Of a stretch of DNA of 64,000 nt, positions 8,742-16,761 are shown piece by piece (within the stretch, counting starts at the first letter, position 1; each line of letters starts with the position of its first letter). Made by a program: the position numbers and the translations under genes. This DNA comes from Tolumonas auensis DSM 9187 (lineage in GTDB: Bacteria; Pseudomonadota; Gammaproteobacteria; Enterobacterales; Aeromonadaceae), in the NCBI RefSeq assembly GCF_000023065.1, contig NC_012691.1, positions 92,001 through 156,000 of the forward strand, read 5' to 3'. The notes under the pieces are model-generated. The model had not been told where the DNA came from. It did no database searches and saw nothing but the letters and a program-made list of their open reading frames with translations.

Positions 8742-9848
8742 TCATTCATACTGAAAACGCGGATATTTGGGGAAAAATTCTTCCTGCAGCATCTCTTCCA
8801 CTTCCTGACGATCGGTCTGTTTCATGATGAACACCAATTCACTGGCGGGTTCACCATTCGGCCACGCCGGCAGGTTCATGATGGGATAGAGCTGGTCATG
8901 AACACCATGTACCACCACCGGTGTATCCTGTTCTTCCAGCCAGAGAATGGCTTTGAAACGTAATAAGCGCTCCGGGTAACGCATCTGTACCATGCGCAGA
9001 CCATCAAGAAAGCGCGCGGTGGGTATCGGCTTGGTATAGCGGAGGCAGAAAGCGTCTATATCGCTGTGGGCACTGGCAACAGGGGCATTGGCTATCAGTG
9101 GCGAGACAGTCGGTGTGGCCGGTTTCATGGGTGAAGCTAAGCCTAACTCAGCAATGGCTCCCTGCAGCCATTTACGGATTTCCTGTGTACTGCGTTGTGA
9201 GCCACTGCCGAACGGACCATTCTGTTCCAGCACAGCCGGGGATAATTCACCCTTGATGGCAATATGCCGCGGTGCCATCGGGTTGATGCGCTGTAACAGG
9301 TTTTCCACCTCCGGCAAGACACCAAAATCGGCGATATCGCTTTTGGTCAGCACCAGCAGATCGGCCAGTGCGACCTGTTTTACCGCTTCATATTGCTGGT
9401 TAAGCTGCCGGGTGATATGGCAGACATCGACCACTGTCACCGTGCCATCGAAACGGTAACGCTGGGCGAAAAACGGGTCGTTACGCAGTGTGAATAATAC
9501 CGGGCCGGGATCGGCGAGGCCGGTGGTTTCAATCAGTACACGCTGGAATGGTTTGATTTCACGGCGCATCGCGCGCATAAACAGGTCGCGCAGTGCATTG
9601 ACCAGATCGCCCTGTACGGTGCAGCAGACACAGCCGGATTCGAGCATGACGACGTTGTCATCCAGCTTCTCTACCAGATGATGATCCAGTCCGACAGCCC
9701 CGAATTCATTGATCAGGACGGCACAGTTTGCCATTTCCGGTTGTTTGACCCAGTAGTTGAGCAGGGTGGTTTTACCACTGCCAAGAAAGCCGGTGAGTAC
9801 GGTAACCGGAATACGAAAATCCTCGGTATCAAAACGAGATTCAGACAT
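8742..9848 (-). CDS. COG0523 / CobW-family GTPase, putative metal chaperone
   Basis: This 368-residue G3E GTPase has Walker A GFLGSGKTT (residues ~20-28), the metal-binding CxCC motif in LESGCVCCTVQGDL, switch region ETTGLADPGP and the guanine-specificity motif TKSD. A CobW C-terminal domain follows (RLLRFKAILWLEEQDTPVVVHGVH). The E. coli relative YjiA and the ZNG1/ZigA group use GTP hydrolysis to load Zn or other transition metals into client proteins. The client here is not shown by the context: the flanking genes are a gamma-carbonic-anhydrase-like protein (a metalloenzyme, which is suggestive) and an acidic small protein. It sits on its own transcript, between two terminators. Confidence 0.88.
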   Translation of the reverse strand: MSESRFDTEDFRIPVTVLTGFLGSGKTTLLNYWVKQPEMANCAVLINEFGAVGLDHHLVEKLDDNVVMLESGCVCCTVQGDLVNALRDLFMRAMRREIKPFQRVLIETTGLADPGPVLFTLRNDPFFAQRYRFDGTVTVVDVCHITRQLNQQYEAVKQVALADLLVLTKSDIADFGVLPEVENLLQRINPMAPRHIAIKGELSPAVLEQNGPFGSGSQRSTQEIRKWLQGAIAELGLASPMKPATPTVSPLIANAPVASAHSDIDAFCLRYTKPIPTARFLDGLRMVQMRYPERLLRFKAILWLEEQDTPVVVHGVHDQLYPIMNLPAWPNGEPASELVFIMKQTDRQEVEEMLQEEFFPKYPRFQYE

Positions 9849-9942
9849 GCAGTTTTTTCCTGATTTCGGCGTGCCGGGTGTGTCAGACAGATTAAAGGCC
9901 GTTATGGTATAACAGCTGCCGCCGAAAGTTCAGCGCTGCCGG

Positions 9943-9970
9943 AAAAAACAACGCCGGCAGCAGCCGGCGT
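9943..9970 (-). terminator. Intrinsic terminator of the acidic small-protein gene
   Basis: ACGCCGGC (9951-9958) and GCCGGCGT (9963-9970) flank a four-base loop and are followed on the minus strand by TTGTTTTTT. Confidence 0.85.
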
Positions 9971-9979
9971 CAGCAGGGA

Positions 9980-10168
9980 TTACTCTTCTTCATCGTCAGG
10001 ATCGAGGTCGAAGTCATCTTCACCTTCGCTCCAGTCGCCAGTCTCTTCATCCCATTCTTCGTCTTCATCGTCATCCCAGTCCGGCTCAACACCTTCCTCT
10101 TCTTCATCCGGACCTTCACCCCAAACATCTTCATCTTCGTCGCCGTAACCGGCGCGGTATCCTGCCAT
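9980..10168 (-). CDS. Extremely acidic 62-residue protein, function unknown
   Basis: The protein starts MAGYRAGYGDEDED and is otherwise an almost unbroken Asp/Glu/Trp/Gly sequence ending in DDEEE. More than half of the residues are acidic, with four tryptophans spaced among them and only two basic residues. The start is fixed by an AAGGAG ribosome site; an upstream in-frame extension is rejected. It has its own strong terminator and clean flanks, so it is very likely expressed as a single-gene unit. I recognise no named family. Such composition suggests a disordered polyanion that may bind a basic partner or divalent metal, but that is only inference. Confidence 0.75.
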   Translation of the reverse strand: MAGYRAGYGDEDEDVWGEGPDEEEEGVEPDWDDDEDEEWDEETGDWSEGEDDFDLDPDDEEE

Positions 10169-10266
10169 GTCGAGTCTCCTTTGAGTGAAAAACATCTTCA
10201 GTGTAGACATAAATGTTACGGTTTTGTGTTTTCAGCAACATGAGAAGAAAAAAATTTGATGCAGTT

Positions 10267-10301
10267 ATAAAAACGGCGATGCTGTACCCGTTATCGCCGT
10301 T
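10267..10301 (-). terminator. Intrinsic terminator after the uspA-like gene
   Basis: AACGGCGAT and ATCGCCGTT form a 9-bp stem with a 12-base loop; on the minus strand TTTTT follows. It ends the kefG-kefB-uspA run. Confidence 0.85.
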
Positions 10302-10314
10302 CCCGGAAGTGTGA

Positions 10315-10755
10315 TTATTTAGCCGGAATAGGAATAATCAGCAGGTCGCAGCGGACCGAATTCATCAACTGACGGGCGGCGGAAGCCAGGAGATTCCAGA
10401 ATGACTGATGGTGACCACAAATGAGCAAATCGATGTTCTGGGCATCCACCACCTGATTGACCTCTTCGACCAGATCACCGCACATCACCATGCTGCGCTC
10501 CAGCGGATAATCAATACCGGCCAGGATGGTATCAAGTTTGTTTTTGGTGTCTGCCAGCACTTTGCGCTGTACCCGCTCGACATCAATATCGACCATTTCG
10601 GTGTAGAGGTCGCGCAGATTAATATCCACATGCAGGACGGATAGTTTGGCATTATGCCGGCGCGCAACGGCAATCGCTCTTTCCAGCAGTGGCTGAAAGT
10701 CGTCGTTAATATCCAGAGCTACCAGTACATGGTTATAAGAGTGTTCCTGATTCAT
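10315..10755 (-). CDS. uspA: Universal stress protein, UspA family
   Basis: The 146-residue protein has the UspA alpha/beta fold: VLVALDINDDFQPLLERAI at the start, LSVLHVDINLRDLYTEMVDID, and the C-terminal DLLICGHHQSFWNLLASAARQLMNS segment that is nearly diagnostic of true UspA orthologues. UspA is a cytosolic dimer induced by growth arrest and diverse stresses. It has no ATP-binding G-2x-G-9x-G(S/T) motif, in agreement with the non-nucleotide-binding UspA subgroup. It is 14 bp downstream of kefB in the same direction, so it may be cotranscribed with the potassium efflux genes. Confidence 0.88.
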   Translation of the reverse strand: MNQEHSYNHVLVALDINDDFQPLLERAIAVARRHNAKLSVLHVDINLRDLYTEMVDIDVERVQRKVLADTKNKLDTILAGIDYPLERSMVMCGDLVEEVNQVVDAQNIDLLICGHHQSFWNLLASAARQLMNSVRCDLLIIPIPAK

Positions 10756-10769
10756 AAGTGCTCCTTGGG

Positions 10770-12632
10770 CTAATGAATGCCCTCATGTTCATCTTCCTCA
10801 TCCTCATCGTCCATGTGTTCCCAGGCGTGCATCAGTTCGCTATGACGGTCTTGCTGCGTTGCCTGAAGCATTTCCGCCAGGATATGGCGGTATTGCACAC
10901 TCTTGGTGATATACATTTTTTCGTCGTCGAGGAATGCGGTCTGTTCACGCAATAGTTTTTCATCATGTTCTTTAAACGTCTGTCCGGCACGCCATGCCAG
11001 ATTTCCTCTGATCCCCAGCTGACGGAGTGCCGAAACACCCAGATCAACAGCAGAGCCTACTGTTTCACGATAGATCAATTCGACGCCTAATTGCAGCAAC
11101 TGATGCGCGTGCGCGCGATCTACAGCACGAACCAGAATTTTTAATTGCGGGAAATGGCGTTGTGCCAGCTCACACAGCGCTATCGATTTGGCCTGATTAC
11201 TGACCGCGACAATCAGCAGTTTGGCTTTGTCAGCTCCGGCGGCCTGCAGCAAATCGATGCGGTCGGCATCACCGTAAAACACCTTGTAACCGTATTTCCG
11301 CAGCATATCGATATGCGAGACGTCATTATCCAATACCGTGGTGCCGATGCCGTGGGCATGCAGCAGACGGCCAATCACCTGACCAAAACGGCCGAAGCCG
11401 ACAATAATCACCGGGTTATCCTGTTCATCGATCTGATCGGCTGCGCGCTCTTCTTTTTCTTCTGCCTGCCATTTGCTCTGCAGATAGTGATTCAGCATCA
11501 GCAGTAACGGAGTAAAGGCCATCGACAGGGCCACAGTCAGTGTCAGCAGTGCGGTAAGCTGGGTGTCGAACAGTTTGAGTTGTTGTGCAAACGAGAACAA
11601 TACAAACGCAAATTCACTGCCCTGAGCCAGTGCAAAGGCAAATGACCAGCGGTGACCATGAGTCATATGTGCCAGTCCGCCGACACCCTGCAGGATCAGG
11701 AACTTGACGCTCAGTAACAGCAGCAGCAGACCGGCGATCAGAAACGGATGCTCCGCCAGCAATGAGAAGTTAATACCAGCTCCCACCGAGATGAAAAACA
11801 GACCGAGCAGTAATCCTTTGAATGGTTCAATGTTCGCTTCCAGCTCGTGGCGGTATTCACTTTCTGCCAGAACCACGCCCGCCAGGAAGGTGCCTAATGC
11901 CGGTGACAGACCGACCGCTTCGGTAGCCAGTGCCGTCAGGATCACCAGCAATAACGCAGCCGCGACGAAAATCTCCCGCAGACCAGATTGCGCGATAAAA
12001 CGGAAGACCGGGCGCATCAGGTAATGCCCCCCCAGTACAATTCCGGAGATGACCAGCGCAATCAGTAAGCCGTTCTGCCAGCCACTCAGTGCCGACGGTT
12101 CGGGTTCAAATCTGATACCGGGAGCCAGAAATGGCAGCAAGGCCAGCATCGGGATCACGGCGATATCCTGAAACAGCAGTACGGAGAAGCTGGTCTGACC
12201 GGCTTCGCTTTTCAGCATGCGCCGTTCGGTCAGGCTCTGCAGTACAATCGCGGTGGAGGAGAGCGCCAGTATCATGCCGACGGCCAGTGCCTGTTGCCAG
12301 CGCAGCCCAAACACGAGCGCGATCAGTGTGAATGCGGTGGAGGTAAACAGCACCTGACTGCCACCGATACCGATAATCGGACCCTTCAGTTGCCACAGCA
12401 GCGCCGGTTTCAGTTCCAGCCCGATCAAAAACAGCATCAGTACGACACCGAATTCGGCAACGTGCATCACCTCATCACTGGCGCCGACAAAATTAAACAG
12501 ATAGGGGCCGATAATCACCCCGGCAATCAGATACCCCAGCACCGAGCCTAAACCCAAGCGGCGGGCAAGCGGCACTGAAACTACCGCAGCGGTCAGAAAG
12601 ATGGCAGCATCAAACAGCATATTTTGCTCCAT
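10770..12632 (-). CDS. kefB: Glutathione-regulated potassium/proton antiporter, KefB type
   Basis: A CPA2 antiporter of 620 residues. The N-terminal two thirds hold about a dozen membrane helices with GLELKP and the inhibitory-loop motif HELEANIEPFKGLLLGLFF that is typical of KefB/KefC. A cytosolic KTN/RCK domain follows (VIIVGFGRFGQVIGRLL, GDADRIDLLQAAGA). The tail ends in a run of acidic residues (HMDDEDEEDEHEG). The protein exports K+ in exchange for protons when glutathione adducts of electrophiles bind. The start codon overlaps the kefG stop (TGATG), showing coupling to its ancillary subunit. The partner gene favours KefB over KefC. Confidence 0.9.
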   Translation of the reverse strand: MEQNMLFDAAIFLTAAVVSVPLARRLGLGSVLGYLIAGVIIGPYLFNFVGASDEVMHVAEFGVVLMLFLIGLELKPALLWQLKGPIIGIGGSQVLFTSTAFTLIALVFGLRWQQALAVGMILALSSTAIVLQSLTERRMLKSEAGQTSFSVLLFQDIAVIPMLALLPFLAPGIRFEPEPSALSGWQNGLLIALVISGIVLGGHYLMRPVFRFIAQSGLREIFVAAALLLVILTALATEAVGLSPALGTFLAGVVLAESEYRHELEANIEPFKGLLLGLFFISVGAGINFSLLAEHPFLIAGLLLLLLSVKFLILQGVGGLAHMTHGHRWSFAFALAQGSEFAFVLFSFAQQLKLFDTQLTALLTLTVALSMAFTPLLLMLNHYLQSKWQAEEKEERAADQIDEQDNPVIIVGFGRFGQVIGRLLHAHGIGTTVLDNDVSHIDMLRKYGYKVFYGDADRIDLLQAAGADKAKLLIVAVSNQAKSIALCELAQRHFPQLKILVRAVDRAHAHQLLQLGVELIYRETVGSAVDLGVSALRQLGIRGNLAWRAGQTFKEHDEKLLREQTAFLDDEKMYITKSVQYRHILAEMLQATQQDRHSELMHAWEHMDDEDEEDEHEGIH

Positions 12633-13228
12633 CACAGCTCCTTAAGCAGATCGGTCAGATAGGTGGCATTATGCAGTTGCTGCGGTGTGAACTCCTCATC
12701 CCGCAGTGCGGTCAGCAGACGACGGTATTGCTGACCTTTCATCTTCAGATAATCCGGATCGTTCACACTGTGATAACCATACACCACAAACGGTGGCAGC
12801 CAGCGCATCCCGCACATCAGGCCGCTTTGCTGGATTGGCAGCAGATAATCGGTAATAGGATGATGGTTGTGACCGGTCGTAGAATAGGATGCGGCACTGC
12901 CCCCGGTCGTTACGGCGGCCAGCAGGTATTTATGTTTCAGTGCATTACCTTCCGGTCCGAAAGCGTAACCATATTCCAGCACCTGCTCCATCCACTCTTT
13001 CAGGATCGCCGGGCAGGAATACCAGTAAATCGGGTGCTGAAACACAATGATATCGTAATCGCGCAGCATGCGTTGTTCGCGGGCCACATCGATAAACATA
13101 TTGGGATAATGCTGGTACAAATCATGTACTTTGACATCTTCCAGCCCTTTAAGGCCTCTCAGCATGGCCCGGTTGGCATGCGAACGGTGGTAACCCGGAT
13201 GCGCGAAGATAATCAAAATACGTTTCAT
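12632..13228 (-). CDS. kefG: KefG-type flavoprotein, ancillary subunit of the K+ efflux system
   Basis: A flavodoxin-like NAD(P)H quinone reductase of 198 residues: RILIIFAHPGYHRSHANRAML at the FMN phosphate loop, DIIVFQHPIYWYSCPAILKEWMEQVL and TTGGSAASYSTTGHN. KefF/KefG proteins bind the KTN domain of their antiporter and are required for full activity. It is upstream of and translationally coupled to kefB. A GGAGG ribosome site lies rather far (about 9 nt) from the ATG. An imperfect palindrome TCACTTAAGAGTGA lies about 70 bp upstream and could be an operator. Confidence 0.88.
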   Translation of the reverse strand: MKRILIIFAHPGYHRSHANRAMLRGLKGLEDVKVHDLYQHYPNMFIDVAREQRMLRDYDIIVFQHPIYWYSCPAILKEWMEQVLEYGYAFGPEGNALKHKYLLAAVTTGGSAASYSTTGHNHHPITDYLLPIQQSGLMCGMRWLPPFVVYGYHSVNDPDYLKMKGQQYRRLLTALRDEEFTPQQLHNATYLTDLLKEL

Positions 13229-13461
13229 AGACTGCCACCACCTCCCGGGTCGCTGAATAAGATAAAAACATCCGATGCTCTTATTCAGCTTAGTTCACTT
13301 AAGAGTGACAAGGATAAAACATAATTGAACCGGAGCGGGGCATTTCTTTTGCTGAAATCCCACTTTGTTATCATCCTGTTAACTGCGTCGGATGCCATTG
13401 AGTGCCGCTGTGATATGCTTTTGATATGTTTATAGCATTTCAACAGGACAAGAGGCGTTGT

Positions 13462-15528
13462 ATGAACTCGATTCTGCCCCCGATTGCCACCCAACACCCG
13501 CATTCTCTGATTTTTCATGGTGATGAGCGCATCGACCCCTATTACTGGCTACGTGATGACACGCGCAGTAACCCGGAAGTGCTCGATTATCTGCATGCCG
13601 AAAATGGTTATGCCGAAGCCATGTTGCGGCCAACCGAAGCGCTGCAGAAGACGCTGTATCAGGAAATGGTGGATCGCCAGCTGCCGGATGACAGCTCCGT
13701 TCCGTATTACCTGAAAGGTTACTGGTATCGCAGTCGTTATCTGCCGGAGCAGGAATATCCGCTGTATGAACGACTGGCCGCGCGGCCGGATGCACCGACG
13801 GAACTGTTGCTGGATGGTAATCAGCGTGCCGCCGGGGTGGACTTCTACGATCTGGGTGCGCTGGAAGTCAGCCCCAGCAATCACTGGATGGCCTGCGGCG
13901 AGGATTTTGTTTCCCGCCGGCAGTATCAGATCAGTGTCCGTAATCTGCAGACCGGCGAATGGTTACCGGATCTGCTGGAGAATACCTCCGGTGATGTGGT
14001 GTGGAGCGCCGACAGTGCAGGTTTCTTCTATGTCCGTTTAGACAGCGAAACCCTGTTGCCGTATCAGGTCTGGTATCACACGCTGGGCGCGGATCCGGCG
14101 CAGGATAAGCTGGTGTATGAGGAAGCCGATAACACCTATTACCTGCATATCAGTCATAGTCGTTCCGAAGAGTATCTGCTGATCTCTCTTTCCAGCACGC
14201 TGAGTTCCGAAGTGCACTTGCTGTCACTGAAAACCCCGCATGGTACGCCGACACTGTTTCTGGCGCGCCGTCGCGGGCATGAATACGGGCTGGATCATTT
14301 CCAGCAACATTTCTATGTACGTTCGAACCGTGAAGGCCGTAATTTCGCTCTTTATCTGGCGGATGACGGTGCGGAACAACACTGGCAGTGCCTGTTGCCT
14401 GTCCGGGAACACACACTGCTGCAGGACTTCGTCCTGTTCCGGAATGCGTTGTTTGTAGAAGAGCGGGATGCGGGGCTGACCCGGTTGCGCGAACTCGATC
14501 TGCAGGGAAAAGAGGTCCGGACTATCGCTGTCGACGATCCGGCGTATGTGCTGTGGCTGGGTACGAATCCTGATCCGGATAATCCGGAGTTCCGTTATGG
14601 TTATGCGTCACTGACGACACCGACCACCCACTATGCCCTGGACATTGCCAGCGGCGAACGCAAGATGCTGAAACGACAGCCGGTGCTGGGTGATTTCAAA
14701 CCGGATTATTACCAGAGCCAGCGGCTGTGGATCGAAGCGCGTGACGGCACCCAGGTGCCGGTGTCACTGGTGTATCGTAAGGATCTGTACCAGCCGGGCC
14801 AGAACCCATTGCTGGTCTATGGGTACGGTGCTTATGGCATGAGTGAAGATCCTTATTTCGCTTCCTCCCGTTTAAGCCTGCTCGACAGAGGTTTTATCTT
14901 TGCCATTGCGCATGTCCGCGGTGGGGAAGAGCTGGGACGTCACTGGTATGAACAGGGACGACAGCTCAAAAAGATGAACAGTTTCACTGATTTTATCGAC
15001 GCTACCGAGGGGATTCTCGCCGCCGGTTATGGTGATCCGAAACGGGTGTTCGCAACCGGCGGCAGTGCCGGTGGTCTGCTGATGGGGGCTGTGGCCAATA
15101 TGGCGCCGGAGCGTTATCTCGGCGTGGTAGCGGTGGTGCCATTTGTGGATACGCTGACTTCGATGCTGGATGAGTCAATCCCGCTGACCACCGGTGAATA
15201 TGATGAATGGGGTGATCCGCGTGACCCTGCGGTGTATCAGTACATCAAGAGTTACAGCCCTTACGATCAGATTAAGCCGCAGGCTTATCCGCATCTGCTG
15301 GTGGTTAGCGGCTTGCATGATTCCCAGGTGCAATATTGGGAACCGGCAAAATGGGTTGCGAAATTGCGGGCTAACAAAACGGATGACCATCTGCTATTAC
15401 TGAGCATGGATATGGATGCCGGACATGGCGGGAAATCAGGGCGTTATCGTTATTTCCTCGATATTGCACAGGAATATGCCTTCATGCTGGCGCTGGCAGA
15501 TACTAGTATAAATTCTGCATCTATTTGA
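13462..15528 (+). CDS. ptrB: Oligopeptidase B (protease II)
   Basis: A serine peptidase of family S9A that cleaves peptides after Lys/Arg in the cytosol. The 688-residue protein has an N-terminal beta-propeller (DPYYWLRDD...) and a C-terminal alpha/beta-hydrolase domain. The nucleophile is Ser535 in ATGGSAGGLLMG; the catalytic Asp lies in LLVVSGLHDSQV and the His in MDAGHGGKSGR. TTGEYDEWGDP is typical of oligopeptidase B rather than prolyl oligopeptidase. I start at the ATG at 13462 with AAGAGG upstream; a longer in-frame start 12 codons earlier lacks a ribosome site and family support. Confidence 0.95.
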   Translation: MNSILPPIATQHPHSLIFHGDERIDPYYWLRDDTRSNPEVLDYLHAENGYAEAMLRPTEALQKTLYQEMVDRQLPDDSSVPYYLKGYWYRSRYLPEQEYPLYERLAARPDAPTELLLDGNQRAAGVDFYDLGALEVSPSNHWMACGEDFVSRRQYQISVRNLQTGEWLPDLLENTSGDVVWSADSAGFFYVRLDSETLLPYQVWYHTLGADPAQDKLVYEEADNTYYLHISHSRSEEYLLISLSSTLSSEVHLLSLKTPHGTPTLFLARRRGHEYGLDHFQQHFYVRSNREGRNFALYLADDGAEQHWQCLLPVREHTLLQDFVLFRNALFVEERDAGLTRLRELDLQGKEVRTIAVDDPAYVLWLGTNPDPDNPEFRYGYASLTTPTTHYALDIASGERKMLKRQPVLGDFKPDYYQSQRLWIEARDGTQVPVSLVYRKDLYQPGQNPLLVYGYGAYGMSEDPYFASSRLSLLDRGFIFAIAHVRGGEELGRHWYEQGRQLKKMNSFTDFIDATEGILAAGYGDPKRVFATGGSAGGLLMGAVANMAPERYLGVVAVVPFVDTLTSMLDESIPLTTGEYDEWGDPRDPAVYQYIKSYSPYDQIKPQAYPHLLVVSGLHDSQVQYWEPAKWVAKLRANKTDDHLLLLSMDMDAGHGGKSGRYRYFLDIAQEYAFMLALADTSINSASI

Positions 15529-15535
15529 TCTGACG

Positions 15536-15561
15536 GCAGCATCCGGCAAAGTGGATGCTGC
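15536..15561 (+). terminator. Hairpin after ptrB, possible weak terminator
   Basis: GCAGCATCC and GGATGCTGC form a 9-bp stem eight bases after the ptrB stop. There is no T-run directly after it, so termination or mRNA end protection are both possible. Confidence 0.4.
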
Positions 15562-15632
15562 TACACTAACTTTATAAAGCTTGGTTGCGAGATCCTGTGC
15601 GCGGCCCGATTTATTTATTTAAGGAGCAGAAC

Positions 15633-15932
15633 ATGACAACAGTAGATCATATGGAAGAAGTGTGCGAAGCCTGTGGCTGTGTGGCCGAGGTAGGCACCAT
15701 CATTCGTGATGGCGATGATCTCGTAATGATTCCGGTTGAAGGTGACAACGAAGAAGATGCCCGTGCGCGTCAGGAACGTTATATTGCCGTGGCGAAAGAA
15801 GCCTGCCCGGATGTGTTGGTGAGCAGTGAGCTGCAAACTGTGGAAGATGGTGTTGTGCTGAATACCACGCTGCAATTTACCTGCACTGCTGAGAAGATGA
15901 TATTTGAGATGCGCGCACGTTTCGTGCGTTAA
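15633..15932 (+). CDS. YfcZ/YiiS-family (DUF406) small protein
   Basis: The 99-residue protein has the conserved N-terminal CEACGCVAEVGTI cysteine cluster and the C-terminal FTCTAEKMIFEMRARF signature of the YfcZ/YiiS family. The molecular function of that family is not established. The cysteines could bind a metal, which is inference. The ATG at 15633 is preceded by AAGGAG; an in-frame upstream start is rejected for lack of one. It stands alone, bounded by the ptrB hairpin and a strong terminator. Confidence 0.85.
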   Translation: MTTVDHMEEVCEACGCVAEVGTIIRDGDDLVMIPVEGDNEEDARARQERYIAVAKEACPDVLVSSELQTVEDGVVLNTTLQFTCTAEKMIFEMRARFVR

Positions 15933-15940
15933 TCTGTAAT

Positions 15941-15985
15941 CCGCCGCCATTTCTCTCCCCGCTGGCGGCGGTTCCTGCTTTTTTT
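15941..15985 (+). terminator. Intrinsic terminator of the YfcZ-like gene
   Basis: CCGCCGCCA and TGGCGGCGG form a 9-bp GC-rich stem, followed after seven bases by a run of seven T. Confidence 0.85.
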
Positions 15986-16028
15986 CACCCTTTCATTCCA
16001 GCCCTCGCCATCTTGGCGGCTTACACTC

Positions 16029-16050
16029 GTGTAGGATATTTGCCATAGTT
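16029..16050 (+). promoter_or_regulatory. Upstream element shared by both Csr sRNA genes (GacA/UvrY-type box candidate)
   Basis: TGTAGGATATTTGCCATAG and its flanks (22 bp in all) occur identically at 20077-20098, and nowhere else that I noticed. It lies about 160-180 bp upstream of the predicted csrB start. Response regulators of the BarA/UvrY (GacS/GacA) system bind an 18-bp imperfect palindrome at similar distances upstream of csrB/csrC; this element agrees at about 10 of 18 positions with the enterobacterial consensus I remember. Binding is inferred. Confidence 0.6.
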
Positions 16051-16173
16051 GTTGTGAGCCTGAGCGCTTATTTATGCAAGCCACCCTGATTTCATTTTTT
16101 GTATAGCATTGATTTTTAAGGTTTTTGATAATTAATTGATGGGTTTTCTGGCATAAATAGCTTTTTCAGCTAC

Positions 16174-16201
16174 TTGTAGGAAATGCATAAATCTTTAGTA
16201 T
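16174..16201 (+). promoter_or_regulatory. Predicted csrB promoter
   Basis: TTGTAG and TAGTAT separated by 16 bp give a modest sigma-70 promoter, placing the transcript start near 16208, directly before the ACTTCTGCAGGAC-like 5' end remembered from E. coli CsrB. Confidence 0.45.
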
Positions 16202-16207
16202 TACTTC

Positions 16208-16697
16208 TGCAGGACGCGCTGCGGTTTCCCAGGATAAGGAAGCCTGTCAGGATGACAAAGGATAACCTCAGGACGAGGTAACTGTTACTCAGGAAGAGTA
16301 ACTGTCAGGATGGCAAAAGGATCATACCTCAGGATGAGGTAACTGTTACTCAGAAGAGTAACTGTCAGGATGACAAAGGATAACCTCAGGATGAGGTAAC
16401 TGTTGCTCAGGAAGAGTAACTGTCAGGACGACAAAGGAACACCTCAGGATGGAGTCGTTGTTACTCAGGAAGAGTAGCAAGCCAGGATGGCAGAAGGATC
16501 CACCACAAGATGTGGTTATCAGGAACTCTTCACGGATGAAGAAAGTAACAGTCACGGATTGATTGTTACGCAGGATGCTTAAAAGGATGTCCCGATGGAT
16601 CGGGGAAGGCCTTCAAGGATGAGATAAGACGATGCTGTAGCATCGCCGGCTTGGGCAACCAAGATTTTATAGGGGGTGACTCATGTCGCCCTTTTAT
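16208..16697 (+). ncRNA. csrB: CsrB-family sRNA, CsrA-sequestering
   Basis: This gene-free stretch encodes an RNA of about 490 nt with roughly 29 GGA trinucleotides by my count. Most lie in the loops of short hairpins such as GTCAGGATGAC, CCTCAGGATGAGG and TTACTCAGGAAGAGTAA, with single-stranded AAAGGA linkers between them. That alternation is the defining CsrB architecture: each GGA is a CsrA site, and the RNA titrates the CsrA translational regulator. It ends in an intrinsic terminator, GGGTGAC-tcat-GTCGCCC followed by TTTTATTTTTT. The body is built from four ~59-nt tandem units plus a degraded fifth. No credible protein-coding frame exists. The 5' end is approximate. Confidence 0.92.
16244..16537 (+). 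repeat. Tandem ~59-nt repeats inside csrB
   Basis: Units start at 16244, 16302, 16362 and 16420, each opening with CTGTCAGGA, with a degenerate fifth from about 16479. Each carries three GGA hairpins and one AAAGGA linker. The spacing of 58-60 nt is constant; differences are mostly compensatory or in loops, except that the third hairpin of unit two has lost one G of its GGA (CTCAGAAGAG). Confidence 0.88.
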
Positions 16698-16712
16698 TTT
16701 TTGTGCGTCCGG

Positions 16713-16748
16713 CAAAAACTCCGGGCGTTGATTCACCCCGCCCGAAGT
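16713..16748 (-). terminator. Intrinsic terminator of wrbA
   Basis: ACTCCGGGCG and CGCCCGAAGT form a 10-bp stem with one G-U pair; on the minus strand TTTTT follows. It lies between the convergent csrB terminator and wrbA. Confidence 0.8.
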
Positions 16749-16761
16749 TTCCTTCCCGTTA

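Noticed and set aside
10408-12551. Several plus-strand frames opposite uspA and kefB
   Set aside because: They are shadows of clearly conserved minus-strand genes.
16244-16537. Regular ~59-nt repeats that might suggest a CRISPR array
   Set aside because: There are no unique spacers: the whole unit repeats, and each part forms a GGA hairpin ending in an intrinsic terminator, which is CsrB architecture. No cas genes are near.
16346-16555. Minus-strand frame across csrB
   Set aside because: It is made of repeated hairpin sequence and has low-complexity translation; RNA structure explains the region.
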